Shown here piece by piece: positions 24,947 through 34,497 of a DNA stretch of 64,000 nt. The notes beneath the pieces are model-generated. The model did no database searches. It was not told the DNA's origin and saw only the letters and a program-made list of their open reading frames with translations. Both the position numbers and the translations under genes were made by a program. The stretch is from Thermodesulfomicrobium sp. WS (GTDB lineage Bacteria; Desulfobacterota; Desulfovibrionia; Desulfovibrionales; Desulfomicrobiaceae): NCBI RefSeq assembly GCF_027925145.1, contig NZ_AP027130.1, positions 124,001 through 188,000 of the forward strand, given 5' to 3'. Within the stretch, counting starts at the first letter, position 1. Every line of letters begins with the position of its first letter.

Positions 24947-25863
24947 TCGCCTTCCTGGTGCGCAAGGCCCGCAAGCCCTTCGCCGGCATGATAGCTGCTG
25001 CGCACCAAAGGCGCGCACGCCATGGACCGAATCCCCAAGGACTGACCATAGGCGGCGTACACTGCAAAGCGCTGGGGATGGACATAGCGGGCCACGGGCA
25101 AATGCTGGCGAGACGGACGAAGGTACTGGCCGATGGTCATCATGGGGCACCCGACCTCCGCCACCTGCTCGATGACTTCCAGGACTTCCCCATCCTCCTC
25201 GCCCAGGCCCACCATCATGCCTGTCTTGACCACCAAACCGCGCGCCACGGCATCTGCGAGCACCTGGAGACTGCGTTGCCAATCGGCCTGGGGCCGCACT
25301 TGCGGGTAGAGGCGCGGCACTGTCTCCAGGTTGTGGTTGAACACGTCCGGCCGGGCCGCGAGCACCACCTCGAGGGCGGCGCGGTCTCCCAAAAAATCGG
25401 GAACGAGCACTTCCACGGTGGCCTGCGGGCAGGCCTGGCGCACGGCCTCCATGGTGCGCCCAAAATGCCCGGCCCCACCATCGGGCAGGTCGTCGCGGGT
25501 GACCGAGGTAATGACCACGTGCCTGAGCCCCAAGCGCGCGGCAGCCTCGGCCACGCGCCTCGGTTCATCCGGGTCCACGGGAGCGGGCGACCCGCCCAGG
25601 ACGTTACAAAACCGGCAATGGCGCGAGCAGCGCGGACCCAAGATCAAAAACGTCCCGAGGCCGCAGCCAAAACACTCGAATATATTCGGGCAGCGCGCCG
25701 CCTGACATACCGTGCCCACCGCCAGGTCTTCCACCGTCCGCAAGGTCCGGGCAAACTGATGCTGGCGCGGGAGGTTGGTGCGCAGCCACGGTGGCAGCCG
25801 CCGCGTATCCCGAAGGTCTTCCGGGCTCGCTGCCAACTGCTGCAGTGCTTCTTCATACGTCAT
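24943..25863 (-). CDS. lipA: Lipoyl synthase
   Basis: A 306-aa radical SAM enzyme inserting two sulfurs into octanoyl groups on lipoyl-dependent proteins. The auxiliary cluster ligands are in VCQAARCPNIFECFG and the radical SAM CxxxCxxC in RCSRHCRFCNV. Further signatures are ITSVTRDDLPDGGA, FNHNLETVPRLY and GMMVGLGE. The ATG at 25863 overlaps the ASKHA gene stop (ATGA). Being last in a selenium-related operon is unusual; a lipoate-using glycine cleavage system is expected elsewhere in the genome. Confidence 0.96.
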   Translation of the reverse strand: MTYEEALQQLAASPEDLRDTRRLPPWLRTNLPRQHQFARTLRTVEDLAVGTVCQAARCPNIFECFGCGLGTFLILGPRCSRHCRFCNVLGGSPAPVDPDEPRRVAEAAARLGLRHVVITSVTRDDLPDGGAGHFGRTMEAVRQACPQATVEVLVPDFLGDRAALEVVLAARPDVFNHNLETVPRLYPQVRPQADWQRSLQVLADAVARGLVVKTGMMVGLGEEDGEVLEVIEQVAEVGCPMMTIGQYLRPSRQHLPVARYVHPQRFAVYAAYGQSLGIRSMACAPLVRSSYHAGEGLAGLAHQEGD

Positions 25864-27359
25864 ACGCCATACCCCCAGCGCCCCCATTCCCCCAGATGCA
25901 TGGCCCCGAGATAGCACGCGGCAAAATCAGGCTGAGCCGTGGCGTCCACCACCTGCACCCTGTGCGGGAGTCCTTCGGCCACGGATCGAAGCTGCGGCTG
26001 CGTGCCCAAAAGCAGGGCGCCCCGTAAGCAAGTATTGCCGACGATCCGGATACGATCCCGCCAGTTGGGCGGAAAAAATCCCAAAGTGAGCAAGTCCTCC
26101 ACCGCCACATGGCCCCCCAAGGCACCGGCCACGGCCACGCACGCCACCCGTTCCTGCACCCGCCCCAGTACCGTTTGCAGCGCCGCCACCAAGGCCGCCT
26201 TGACCTTCAAAAACTCTTCCACGTCCGCCTCGAAAAGCTCCACAGGCCCAGCCACAGGCAAGGCACGCATCTTCCCCCCTTCCCGCACCATACGGCGCAA
26301 GCGCCAGGCAAGCGGCGACGGCGGCGCAGAGGTAAAATGCCCGGACCGGTCCACAACACCGATGCGGCGCAAGGCCGCCAAAAGGGAAATATACCCCGTG
26401 CCGGAGATCCCCTGCCACGGCCCTTGGCCCCGAGGCACCAGTCCTGCAGGTCCCACGTCCACCGCGCTGATGACTCCAGGCCCGGCCAGACGTCCAAAAC
26501 GCAGGCCCACCCCCTCCACTGCAGGGCCCATGGGCACACTGGACACCACCAAGCGCCCCTCTTCATACCACACGATTTCCCCATTGGTGCCCAAATCCAC
26601 CAACACAAAAGGCTGCGGGAGTCCGTCCGCCAGACAGGCGATGACCCCTGCGCTGAGGTCGCTTCCCACAAACGGGGCAAGGGGCGGCGGCACGTACACC
26701 GGCGGCAGGTCTGCGGCCAGGCACAGCGGTCCTCCAAACACAGGCATGCGGTACGGCGCAGCACCCAGCCCAGCCACAGACACTCCCAAGAGCAGCGCCA
26801 TCATGACGGTATTGCCGGCCACCACCACCTCCTGCACGCCGCGCGCCGCCATGGCCCGCAGGGCCTCCAGCACCACTGCGCGCAAGATGCTGGCGCCTTG
26901 CGGATGGCTTAAGGCATACCGGACCCGGGCGAGCACGTCGCTTCCTGCAGGAGCTTGAGGATTGGGGGTGGAAAAGGGGCCGTATTCCGGCGCGGCGTAC
27001 GCCCACTTGAGGGCGGTGGTGCCCACATCCACCGCAAGGATCTGCGCGGGGTATGCAGGCACAACGCGCCCAGGACCTTCGCCAAGCCATTCCACCTGCT
27101 GACCAGAAAGCGGTAGATGCCGGCACGCCAAACGCCACCCGGCGGCCAGCTCGTCCACGCCAAGCCGTAGGCGGTCTTCGGCGCACGGTTCCGGGGCCCC
27201 GGCCTCGAAACGAATCCGACACGCCCCGCACAGGCCAATGCCTGCGCATACCGCGCGCGACGCAAAGAGCCCGGCTTCGAAGAGCAGCTCCAGCCACGTT
27301 TGCCCTGCGCGCGCAGGCACGGTCTGCACGCCGTGCGTGCTTCGCACCCGAACCGTCAC
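25860..27359 (-). CDS. (2Fe-2S) ferredoxin/ASKHA-ATPase protein, corrinoid-activator-like (DUF4445)
   Basis: 499 aa. The amino domain is a plant-type ferredoxin with ligands Cys38, Cys44, Cys47 and Cys79 (CAGIGLCGAC, then LAC). From about 105 an ASKHA nucleotide-binding domain follows: LAVDVGTTALKWAY, VVAGNTVMMALLLG, LVDLGTNGEIVW and a carboxyl GALGGHVAVEDLL with IVGNTCLRGALL. Proteins of this family (RACE/RamA-like) use ATP to re-reduce inactivated corrinoid proteins. This one is shorter than typical RACE proteins, with the ferredoxin joined almost directly to the ASKHA domain. The start is GTG at 27359, overlapping the selD stop (GTGA). No corrinoid methyltransferase lies nearby, so the partner is unknown. 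Confidence 0.85.
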   Translation of the reverse strand: MTVRVRSTHGVQTVPARAGQTWLELLFEAGLFASRAVCAGIGLCGACRIRFEAGAPEPCAEDRLRLGVDELAAGWRLACRHLPLSGQQVEWLGEGPGRVVPAYPAQILAVDVGTTALKWAYAAPEYGPFSTPNPQAPAGSDVLARVRYALSHPQGASILRAVVLEALRAMAARGVQEVVVAGNTVMMALLLGVSVAGLGAAPYRMPVFGGPLCLAADLPPVYVPPPLAPFVGSDLSAGVIACLADGLPQPFVLVDLGTNGEIVWYEEGRLVVSSVPMGPAVEGVGLRFGRLAGPGVISAVDVGPAGLVPRGQGPWQGISGTGYISLLAALRRIGVVDRSGHFTSAPPSPLAWRLRRMVREGGKMRALPVAGPVELFEADVEEFLKVKAALVAALQTVLGRVQERVACVAVAGALGGHVAVEDLLTLGFFPPNWRDRIRIVGNTCLRGALLLGTQPQLRSVAEGLPHRVQVVDATAQPDFAACYLGAMHLGEWGRWGYGV

Positions 27360-28390
27360 TCCACCACCACCAGGCCGGCCTCTGCCGGGCCCTCCACCCA
27401 GCCGATCTCTGCCGCCAGATCACCGCAGGAAAGGAGAAAATCGCGCACTGCCCCACGCATGGCCTCAGGCACCGCCAATACCAATCCACCGGAGGTCTGG
27501 GCGTCGAAGAGCATGTCCGCCACCAGGGGATCCACGTGCGGGGCGATGCGCACCCGGCACGCGCAGAATTTCCGATTGGCATGGCTGCCTTCCGGAAGCA
27601 GGCCCATGGCCGCCAAATCCCGCACTCCAGAAAGCAGCGGCACGGCATCCGCACGCAGCACCACCTGACACCGGGATGCCGCCGCCATTTCCAGCACGTG
27701 CCCGACCAAGCCAAAGCCCGTCACATCCGTTGCCGCACGCAGTCCAAAACGGGCGATGGCCGCACCGCCAGCGCGGTTGAGCCGGCCTGCCCAGCGCACC
27801 AGCTCCGCTTCCATGGCATCCGCCCCTTCCCAATTGGCCTTGATGGCCGTGGCCAAGACCCCGGTGCCGATGGGTTTGGTCAAAAGCAGGTGATCACCAG
27901 GGCGAAGTCCCGTGTTGGAGGCAAGGACCTGGGGGTCAAGGACGCCAGATACCGAAAGCCCATATTTGATCTCCGTGTCCTGCACGCTGTGCCCACCGAC
28001 CAGTACCGCCCCGGCCTCGCGCACGGCATCGGCCCCTCCGCGCAAAATCTCCCGCAGCACCTGCAGGTCCATGGTCTTTATGGGGAACCCCACGATATTC
28101 ATGGCCGCAAAAGGCCGTCCCCCCATGGCAAAGACGTCCGAAAGGGCGTTGGCCGCGGCAATGCGCCCGAAGGCAAACGGATCGTCCACGATGGGGGTCA
28201 AAAAATCCACGGTCTGCACCAAATATTGCCCCGCAGGGAACCGCAGCACCGCTGCGTCCTCATTGTTGCCGAGCCCCAAAACCAGGCGGGGATCGTCCTC
28301 CGGCACCAGTGCCGCCAATGCCTGCTCCAGGTCCCCTGGAGCGAGCTTGGCGGCTCAGCCAGCGGCGTGGGCAAAGTGCGTGAGCTTCAT
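27356..28390 (-). CDS. selD: Selenide, water dikinase SelD, a selenoprotein (UGA read as Sec12)
   Basis: Makes selenophosphate from selenide and ATP for selenocysteine and selenouridine synthesis. The true start is ATG 28390 with GGAGG 4 bases upstream, giving MKLTHFAHAAG-Sec-AAKLAPG. The in-frame TGA at 28355-28357 sits at the catalytic Cys/Sec position, three residues before the essential Lys. A naive gene call would begin after it at 28318. Later motifs: GLGNNEDAAVL, VDFLTPIVDDPFAFG, ANALSDVFAMGG, GGHSVQDTEIKYG and TDVTGFGLVGH. Length is 344 aa including Sec. It overlaps lysR (ATGA) and the ASKHA gene (GTGA). Confidence 0.93.
28311..28357 (-). promoter_or_regulatory. Bacterial SECIS-like hairpin directing UGA recoding in selD
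   Basis: Starting immediately after the UGA, GCCGCCAA pairs with UUGGCGGC (8 bp). An inner GCUCCAGG pairs with CCUGGAGC (8 bp) around a G-rich loop (GGGGA). The intervening GCUC and AGGCA form an internal loop. A stem directly downstream of UGA with a G-containing apical loop is what SelB recognises in bacteria. Confidence 0.85.
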
Positions 28391-29304
28391 ACGTCCTCCG
28401 CGGCAAACCTCTGGGAGAGCCAGCCCGGGAGCTCTTCCATCAACCGGTATACGGCAGGGAACAACGTCTGTTTGGCGTGATGCACGAGGTAGAATTGCCG
28501 CTCCACCACCACATCAGGCACCTCCACGCGCACCAGCCGCCCCTGCTCCAAGGCGTCCCGCACCGTCAGTGTGGATGTCATGCCTGCTCCCATGCCTGCT
28601 TCCAAACAACGGGCCATGATACTCGCCTGACGTACCACCGCCACCGGGCGAATGTCCTGCCACGAAAGCCCCAAGGCCCAAAGCGCCTGCTCCATCACCT
28701 GCCGGGTGCCGGAGCCCACCTCCCGCACCACCCAGGGCAGGGCGCGAAAGAGCGCAACACCGGAAAGGCCCTCGAAGCGTTTGGCCAGCTCCGGGCTCAT
28801 GACCAAGGCCACGTCATCGCGAAGGAGCGGCACGGCCCGCAGGTCCGGACTCGAGGGAGCGCTTCCCACCACTGCCACGGTCAGCGCCCCTTCCTGCACC
28901 GCCTCCATCATCTCGGCCGAATCCCCAATGCGCAGGTCCACCAGCACCTCAGGGTAGCGGGCGTGAAACCATGCCAAAAATTCCGGAAGCAAATAATGGG
29001 CAGGGATGGAACTTCCACCCAGATCCACCTCGCCGGCCACCCGATCCTGCAATTGGCGGATTTCGGCCTTGGCTAGGTGCACGGCCGCGAACATGGACTG
29101 CGCATGCCGGTAGAGGATGTGGCCGGCCTTGGTCGGCACTACGGACCTGCCGATCCGGTCAAAAAGCAATACTTCCAGCTCGCTCTCCAAGGCCGCAACA
29201 TGGGCGCTGATGGTCGGCTGCGACAAGTAGAGCTCCTTGCCGGCCTTGGAGAAACTCCGCAACTCGTACACCTTGGCAAAAGCAATAATCTTATGGATAT
29301 CCAT
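28387..29304 (-). CDS. LysR-family regulator linked to selenium metabolism
   Basis: 305 aa. An amino-terminal winged helix-turn-helix (about 1-60, MDIHKIIAFAKVYELRSFSKAG and LYLSQPTISAHVAALE) is followed by a periplasmic-binding-like effector domain (about 90-290). Its coding end overlaps the SelD start by four bases, so it is co-translated with selD. A LysR subfamily named for selenium metabolism exists in annotation schemes; I assign it by context, not by search. The effector is unknown. The start is ATG 29304, with a GTG two codons upstream possible. Confidence 0.82.
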   Translation of the reverse strand: MDIHKIIAFAKVYELRSFSKAGKELYLSQPTISAHVAALESELEVLLFDRIGRSVVPTKAGHILYRHAQSMFAAVHLAKAEIRQLQDRVAGEVDLGGSSIPAHYLLPEFLAWFHARYPEVLVDLRIGDSAEMMEAVQEGALTVAVVGSAPSSPDLRAVPLLRDDVALVMSPELAKRFEGLSGVALFRALPWVVREVGSGTRQVMEQALWALGLSWQDIRPVAVVRQASIMARCLEAGMGAGMTSTLTVRDALEQGRLVRVEVPDVVVERQFYLVHHAKQTLFPAVYRLMEELPGWLSQRFAAEDV

Positions 29305-29348
29305 GGGCACCTATTCCTCGCATAGAACGAAACTATCCATAAGCGCAC

Positions 29349-29374
29349 AAAAAAAGGCAGGGGGAGTCCCTGCC
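29349..29374 (-). terminator. Intrinsic terminator after rplQ (end of the ribosomal supercluster)
   Basis: GGCAGGG and CCCTGCC form a 7-bp stem with a 5-base loop, followed by seven T residues on the minus strand. It is 17 bases past the rplQ stop and ahead of the lysR operon, so it separates the alpha operon from the selenium operon. Confidence 0.88.
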
Positions 29375-29390
29375 TTGGTGATGGCGTCCG

Positions 29391-29792
29391 TTACTCGGCT
29401 TGAGCTTCTTCAGCGCTTGCTGCGGAGGCTGGTGCCCCCACAGAGAACTCGATGAGCGCCATGGGAGCGCAGTCCCCGGGCCGCGGGAGGGCGAATTTCA
29501 CCACCCGGGTGTAGCCTCCCGAGACTCCCTGAAACCGGGGACCGATGACATCAAAAAGCTTCTGGACGCTGCTATGGCTTCCCAGCACCGCATAGGCCTG
29601 ACGGCGGGCATGCAGGGAATTCTCCTTGGCCAAGCTGACCAATTTGTCAGCCAAGATCTTGAGTTCCTTGGCCTTGGGTTCCGTGGTGCGGATGCGCTCA
29701 TGCTCCACCAAGGAGCGCGCCATATTCCGCATCATGGCTTTGCGGTGCTCCCAGGTACGGCCAAGTTTTCTGCCTGATTTTCTATGCCTCAT
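29391..29792 (-). CDS. rplQ: Ribosomal protein L17
   Basis: 133 aa. [20 protein letters not shown] is the universal L17 start; the [20 protein letters not shown] region is conserved. It ends with an Ala/Glu-rich tail. It begins inside the end of rpoA (11-base overlap) and is the last gene of the alpha operon. L17 lines the exit-tunnel rim of the 50S subunit. Confidence 0.97.
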   Translation of the reverse strand: MRHRKSGRKLGRTWEHRKAMMRNMARSLVEHERIRTTEPKAKELKILADKLVSLAKENSLHARRQAYAVLGSHSSVQKLFDVIGPRFQGVSGGYTRVVKFALPRPGDCAPMALIEFSVGAPASAASAEEAQAE

Positions 29793-30825
29793 TGTTCTCG
29801 TTCCTCTTCAGCCAATCTTGGTACAAGGCGTCGAAGTTATCAATGGCGAGACCGAAATCCAAACCCATGCTCTCCAGCACCCGCCGGATGTCCTCCAGGG
29901 ACTTACGGCCAAAGTTCTTGGTTTTGAGGAGCTCGTTTTCGGTCTTCTGGACCAGTTCACCCACCAAATGGATACCGGCGCTCTTGAGGCAATTGGCCGC
30001 ACGCACCGGAAGTTCCAATTCTTCGATGGTCTTGAAGAGATGCTCGTTGATCTGCGCCTGGGGTTTTGCCTTGGCGTGCTGGATATCCGCCGAACTTTCG
30101 TCGAAATTGATGAACACCGAAAGCTGATCTTTGAGTATCTTGGCGCTGTAGGCCACGGCATCTTCCGGACGCACCGAGCCGTCGGTCCAGACCTCCAGGA
30201 TGAGCTTGTCGTAGTTGGTCATCTGGCCCACACGGGCCTGTTCCACGGTATAGGCCACCTTCCGAATGGGCGAGAAGCTGGCATCCAAGGCAATCACCCC
30301 GATCTGCAGATCCAGGTCTTCATGCATGTCCGCGGGCACGTAACCTTTGCCCATGCGAATCTCCAGATCCATGACCAACTCCACGTCCTCGGAAAGGGTG
30401 GCGATGTGCAAGTCTGGATTGAGGATCCGCACGTGCTGGTTCTCGCGGATGGCGGATGCGGTCACCGGCCCCCGGGAATTGGCCACGAGCTGCACCCGCT
30501 GGGGTTCCGCCGTGTCCATGGCGATGCGTAGTTGCTTGATATTGAGGACGATGTCCGTCACATCCTCGATTACCCCGGGGATGGTCGTGAACTCGTGCTG
30601 GATTCCCTGGATCTTCAGGGCCACAGGGGCCGCCCCTTGTAACGAAGAGAGCAGCACACGGCGCAGGGCATTGCCAATGGTGGTCCCGAAACCACGCTCC
30701 AAGGGCTCGCAGATGAACTTCCCGTAGGTGTCGTTGGACTTGGGATCGCACTCCAGCTGCGATGGCCGGACGAGCTCCGCCCAATTGCGGACGAAAACCT
30801 TGCTGTCTCCGCTCAGAGAACTCAT
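29782..30825 (-). CDS. rpoA: RNA polymerase alpha subunit
   Basis: 347 aa. The amino domain, about 1-240, includes [23 protein letters not shown], the dimer and beta/beta' contact region. A flexible linker leads to the carboxyl DNA- and activator-binding domain at about 265-330 ([27 protein letters not shown]). It sits between rpsD and rplQ as in most bacteria. Confidence 0.98.
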   Translation of the reverse strand: MSSLSGDSKVFVRNWAELVRPSQLECDPKSNDTYGKFICEPLERGFGTTIGNALRRVLLSSLQGAAPVALKIQGIQHEFTTIPGVIEDVTDIVLNIKQLRIAMDTAEPQRVQLVANSRGPVTASAIRENQHVRILNPDLHIATLSEDVELVMDLEIRMGKGYVPADMHEDLDLQIGVIALDASFSPIRKVAYTVEQARVGQMTNYDKLILEVWTDGSVRPEDAVAYSAKILKDQLSVFINFDESSADIQHAKAKPQAQINEHLFKTIEELELPVRAANCLKSAGIHLVGELVQKTENELLKTKNFGRKSLEDIRRVLESMGLDFGLAIDNFDALYQDWLKRNENNEA

Positions 30826-30837
30826 GGGTACCGCCCT

Positions 30838-31464
30838 TTATTTGGAGTAGAGTTCGACGATGAGCTGCTCGGTCATGGGGAAGGTCAAATCCTCACGCGT
30901 GGGCAGGGCTTTTACGGTTCCGCGCATGGCCGTAGGATCGACATCCAGCCATGCCGGCACCCCGCGCCGGGCCACAGTCTCCAGAGATTCCGCAATCACC
31001 AGATTCTTTTTGGAACGCTCCCGCACTTCGATCACGTCTCCGGGACGCAGCCGTACCGAAGGCACGTTCACCTTATGCCCATTGAGACGGAACAAACCAT
31101 GACGCACCAATTGGCGTGCCTGAGCGCGGGAATGGGCAAAGCCCATGCGGTACACGATATTGTCGATGCGCGATTCCAGAAGTACCAACAAATTGGTACC
31201 TGTCACACCCTTGCGCCGATCGGCTTCCTGGAAGTAGCGGCGGAATTGTCCCTCAAGCAGCCCATACATCCGACGCACTTTCTGCTTTTCCCGCAGCTGC
31301 AAGGCGTAGTTACTGGGCTTCTTCCGCATCTTTCCATGATCGCCAGGAGCGTACGGGCGACGATCAAAAGCGCATTTATCCGTATAGCAGCGGTCTCCCT
31401 TGAGGAACAACTTCGTGCCCTCACGGCGACAAATTCTGCATTTTGCTTCCGTATATCTAGCCAA
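30838..31464 (-). CDS. rpsD: Ribosomal protein S4 (zinc-binding type)
   Basis: 208 aa. The amino end keeps four zinc-ligand cysteines, Cys9, Cys12, Cys26 and Cys31. The S4 RNA-binding domain is [20 protein letters not shown]4 starts 30S assembly on 16S rRNA and in many bacteria represses its own operon. It lies 12 bases before rpoA. Confidence 0.97.
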   Translation of the reverse strand: MARYTEAKCRICRREGTKLFLKGDRCYTDKCAFDRRPYAPGDHGKMRKKPSNYALQLREKQKVRRMYGLLEGQFRRYFQEADRRKGVTGTNLLVLLESRIDNIVYRMGFAHSRAQARQLVRHGLFRLNGHKVNVPSVRLRPGDVIEVRERSKKNLVIAESLETVARRGVPAWLDVDPTAMRGTVKALPTREDLTFPMTEQLIVELYSK

Positions 31465-31478
31465 GGCTACTCCCCCTC

Positions 31479-31868
31479 TTAGACTCGACGGCGTTTAGGC
31501 GGACGGCATCCATTATGCGGGATGGGAGTGACGTCGCGAATAAAGACGACCCGCATCCCCAAGGCATTGATGGCACGCATAGCCGACTCGCGGCCCGCGC
31601 CCGGACCTTTGACATAAATCCCCACGGTACGCATTCCGCAATCCATAGCCTTGCGGGCAGCGGTCTCCGCGGCTTTCTGCGCCGCAAACGGGGTATTCTT
31701 GCGGGATCCACGAAATCCCGAAGCACCGGCACTCGCCCAACTTACCACGTTCCCCGCAGGATCGGTAAAGGTCACGATAGTGTTGTTAAACGAGCTGGTA
31801 ATATGCGCAATCCCCACCGGAATATTGCGCTTTTCTTTCTTTTTGGTCACGCGCTGTGGTTTCGCCAT
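31479..31868 (-). CDS. rpsK: Ribosomal protein S11
   Basis: 129 aa, with a basic amino end ([11 protein letters not shown]), [15 protein letters not shown] and the characteristic carboxyl [13 protein letters not shown]11 forms part of the 30S platform and the mRNA exit. It lies between rpsM and rpsD in standard order. Confidence 0.98.
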   Translation of the reverse strand: MAKPQRVTKKKEKRNIPVGIAHITSSFNNTIVTFTDPAGNVVSWASAGASGFRGSRKNTPFAAQKAAETAARKAMDCGMRTVGIYVKGPGAGRESAMRAINALGMRVVFIRDVTPIPHNGCRPPKRRRV

Positions 31869-31888
31869 AACGATTTTCGCTCCTCACC

Positions 31889-32260
31889 TTACTTCTTCTT
31901 TTTCCCCACCACAGCCCGACGCGGTCCCTTGCGGGTGCGCGCGTTGGTGTGCGTCCGCTGACCACGACAAGGCAAGCCCTTACGATGCCGAAGCCCACGA
32001 TAGCAGCCGATATCCATGAGCCGCTTAATGCTGGTCACCACCTCGCGGCGCAGGTCACCTTCCACCTTGTAGTTCGCCTCGATTTCCTTGCGCAAGGCGT
32101 TGATGTCATCGGCGGTCAGGTCATCGCTCTTCTTCGTCCAATCGATGCCCGTCGCATCGAGAATCTTGAGCGCAGTTGCTCGACCGATGCCATAAATATA
32201 GGTCAACGCAATATCGAGCCGCTTGTTCCGCGGCAAATCAACACCGACTAATCTCGCCAC
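31889..32260 (-). CDS. rpsM: Ribosomal protein S13
   Basis: 123 aa. [21 protein letters not shown] is the S13 start; the carboxyl end has [16 protein letters not shown], which reaches towards P-site tRNA. S13 is in the 30S head and forms bridges to the 50S. It follows rpmJ by 18 bases. Confidence 0.98.
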   Translation of the reverse strand: MARLVGVDLPRNKRLDIALTYIYGIGRATALKILDATGIDWTKKSDDLTADDINALRKEIEANYKVEGDLRREVVTSIKRLMDIGCYRGLRHRKGLPCRGQRTHTNARTRKGPRRAVVGKKKK

Positions 32261-32278
32261 ACGTTCCCCCTCATTCCG

Positions 32279-32392
32279 CTAGCCCTGGCGCTGCTTATGC
32301 CGGGCATTTTCACAGATAACCCGCAAGACGCCCTTGCGTTTGATCAACTTGCACTTTGGGCATACTTTCCGAACGGAAGGCCGCACTTTCAT
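32279..32392 (-). CDS. rpmJ: Ribosomal protein L36 (zinc-binding type)
   Basis: A 37-aa protein, [17 protein letters not shown] onwards, ending [10 protein letters not shown]. The zinc ligands Cys11, Cys14, Cys27 and His32 are all present. It lies between map and rpsM. Neither infA nor adk is found in this part of the spc operon. Confidence 0.97.
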   Translation of the reverse strand: MKVRPSVRKVCPKCKLIKRKGVLRVICENARHKQRQG

Positions 32393-32415
32393 ACGCACAT
32401 CTCCCTCATGCCAGC

Positions 32416-33183
32416 TTACGAAAGCCGACTTAAGATGATTGGTCCTTTTTCCGTGATGGCCACGGAATGTTCAAAATGGGCGGCGAGGCTTCGATCCTTC
32501 GTGACTGCGGTCCAGCCGTCGGAGAGGATATCGACAAGCTCGGTTCCCACCGCCACCATAGGTTCGATCGCCAGGACCATCCCTGGCCGAAGCGGCAGAC
32601 GCGATGCACCCCGAGGAACAAAATTAGGCACCTCCGGCTTTTCATGGAGCATACGGCCGATACCGTGCCCCACAAACCGCCGGATCACATGGAACCCCTG
32701 CCCCTCCACATATTCCTGCACCGCACGGGAAATATCGTAGAGGTCGTTTCCTGGCTGCGCCTGCGCAATCCCCAGATAGAGGGAGCGCTCGGTCACTTCC
32801 AGAAGACGAGCCGCGTCCTCCGCAATAGATCCCACACCTACCGTCCGAGCCGAATCACCATAAAAACCATCACACACCACGCCGAAATCAATGGACAAGA
32901 GGTCTCCTTCCCGCAATGGGCGCAGCGAAGGAAAACCATGCACGATTTCTTCGTTCACCGAACAACACAGGGCATACGGGAACCCGTGATACCCTTTAAA
33001 GGCAGGCTGCACGCCATATTCCGTACACAGCACAACAGCCTGCTCTTCCAAATCCATGGTGGTGATCCCAGGTCGGACCATGGAACAGATCCGGTCTAAA
33101 ATCTCCGCCACGATACGATTCGATCGTTCCAGCGCAGCGATTTCCTGATCGTTCTTCAGGAAAATGCCCCGGTATTTTTTCAT
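32416..33183 (-). CDS. map: Methionine aminopeptidase type I
   Basis: 255 aa; removes initiator Met from new proteins. Metal ligands can be assigned to [17 protein letters not shown] (two Asp), [11 protein letters not shown] (His), AIEPMVA (Glu) and FEHSVAIT (Glu). The ATG at 33183 overlaps the secY stop (ATGA), so it is coupled to secY. The longer frame would overlap secY extensively and is rejected. Confidence 0.97.
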   Translation of the reverse strand: MKKYRGIFLKNDQEIAALERSNRIVAEILDRICSMVRPGITTMDLEEQAVVLCTEYGVQPAFKGYHGFPYALCCSVNEEIVHGFPSLRPLREGDLLSIDFGVVCDGFYGDSARTVGVGSIAEDAARLLEVTERSLYLGIAQAQPGNDLYDISRAVQEYVEGQGFHVIRRFVGHGIGRMLHEKPEVPNFVPRGASRLPLRPGMVLAIEPMVAVGTELVDILSDGWTAVTKDRSLAAHFEHSVAITEKGPIILSRLS

Positions 33184-34493
33184 GCCCGACGCCCTTTCAC
33201 CCGGGCCTTGGCAAGCAGCCCCTCGTACTGGCCCGAGATGAGATGGGACTGCACCTGACTCATGGTGTCCATGGCCACGCCCACCACAATGAGCAGAGAG
33301 GTGCCTCCAAAGTAGAAGGGGACATGAAACTGGCGCATGAGTACAACCGGCAAAACGCAAATGATCGAGATATAGAGAGCGCCCCACAAAGTCAAACGGT
33401 TGAGCACCTTGTCGAGGTATTCCTCGGTCTTTTGTCCGGGACGAATCCCTGGGACGAAGGCGCCTTGTTTCTTCAGATTTTCGGCAATTTCCTTGGGGTC
33501 AAAAATGATCGCTGTATAAAAATAGCAGAAGAAAATAATCAGGCCAATAAACAAAAGGTTATACAGCACGGTGTCCGGACGAAACCACTCCGAGACTCTC
33601 TGCAAAATCTCCGCGTGGGAAAAATTGGCCAAGGTTGCCGGAAACATCAACAACGACGAGGCAAAGATGGGCGGGATCACCCCTGCGGTATTGAGCCGCA
33701 ATGGCAGGTGGCTGGTCTGGCCGCCATAGAGTTTCCGCCCGATCATTCGCTTCGCGTAATGGATGGGGATCCGACGCTGGCAGCGCTCCACGAACACGAT
33801 TCCCACCAATACCGCGGCCATGAACACCACAAGCAACAGGGCCAGGAAAAGCGAAAGCTCACCAGCTCCCAACAGGCGCAACGACCGGCCCAGGCCACTG
33901 GGCAATCCCGCGGCAATACCTGCAAAAATGATGAGGCTAATGCCGTTGCCAATGCCCTTTTCCGTGATCTTTTCCCCCAGCCACATTAAAAAGACCGTGC
34001 CGGCGGTGAGCGTCATCACGGTGATGGCCCGAAACCCCCAACCCGGCAAGTACACCACAGACGCACCGGTAGGGCTCGACATACTCTCCAGCCCCACGGC
34101 GATGCCAAGCCCCTGGACTACGGAGATCAACACCGTGGCATACCGGGTGTATTGGGTGATCTTTTTCCGGCCTGCCGCCCCTTCCTCACGGGAAAGGCGC
34201 TTGAGCTCGGGGCTCACTACGGTAAGCAATTGAAGGATGATGGAGGCGGAGATGTACGGCATGATGCCCAAGGCAAAGATGGACAGATTCCGCAGTCCGC
34301 CTCCCGAGAACATATCAAAGAGCCCAAACAAGGTGTTTTGGACGCTGGCAAAGAAGTCGGCCAAAGCCTTCCCGTCCACCCCGGGGATGGGCAAATGGAT
34401 GCCCACCCGGTACACGGCGAGAAGGAGAAACGTCCACAAGATCTTGCCCTTGAGGCTGTCCAACCCTGCGTTGGCACCCTTTGTCGTGCTCAC
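33180..34493 (-). CDS. secY: Preprotein translocase subunit SecY
   Basis: 437 aa with ten transmembrane segments forming the Sec channel. Signatures include HLPIPGVDGKAL, ALGIMPYISASIILQLLT and the fifth cytoplasmic loop basic residues. The start is GTG at 34493, with GGAAGG 7 bases upstream inside the rplO end; this gives the normal length. SecE is encoded about 25 kb upstream, beside nusG. Confidence 0.97.
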   Translation of the reverse strand: MSTTKGANAGLDSLKGKILWTFLLLAVYRVGIHLPIPGVDGKALADFFASVQNTLFGLFDMFSGGGLRNLSIFALGIMPYISASIILQLLTVVSPELKRLSREEGAAGRKKITQYTRYATVLISVVQGLGIAVGLESMSSPTGASVVYLPGWGFRAITVMTLTAGTVFLMWLGEKITEKGIGNGISLIIFAGIAAGLPSGLGRSLRLLGAGELSLFLALLLVVFMAAVLVGIVFVERCQRRIPIHYAKRMIGRKLYGGQTSHLPLRLNTAGVIPPIFASSLLMFPATLANFSHAEILQRVSEWFRPDTVLYNLLFIGLIIFFCYFYTAIIFDPKEIAENLKKQGAFVPGIRPGQKTEEYLDKVLNRLTLWGALYISIICVLPVVLMRQFHVPFYFGGTSLLIVVGVAMDTMSQVQSHLISGQYEGLLAKARVKGRRA

Positions 34494-34497
34494 GGCA

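Noticed and set aside
28355-28357. TGA in selD read as a nonsense mutation or frameshift
   Set aside because: It falls at the known Sec/Cys site, is followed by a SECIS-like hairpin, and the upstream frame has a good start and ribosome-binding site.
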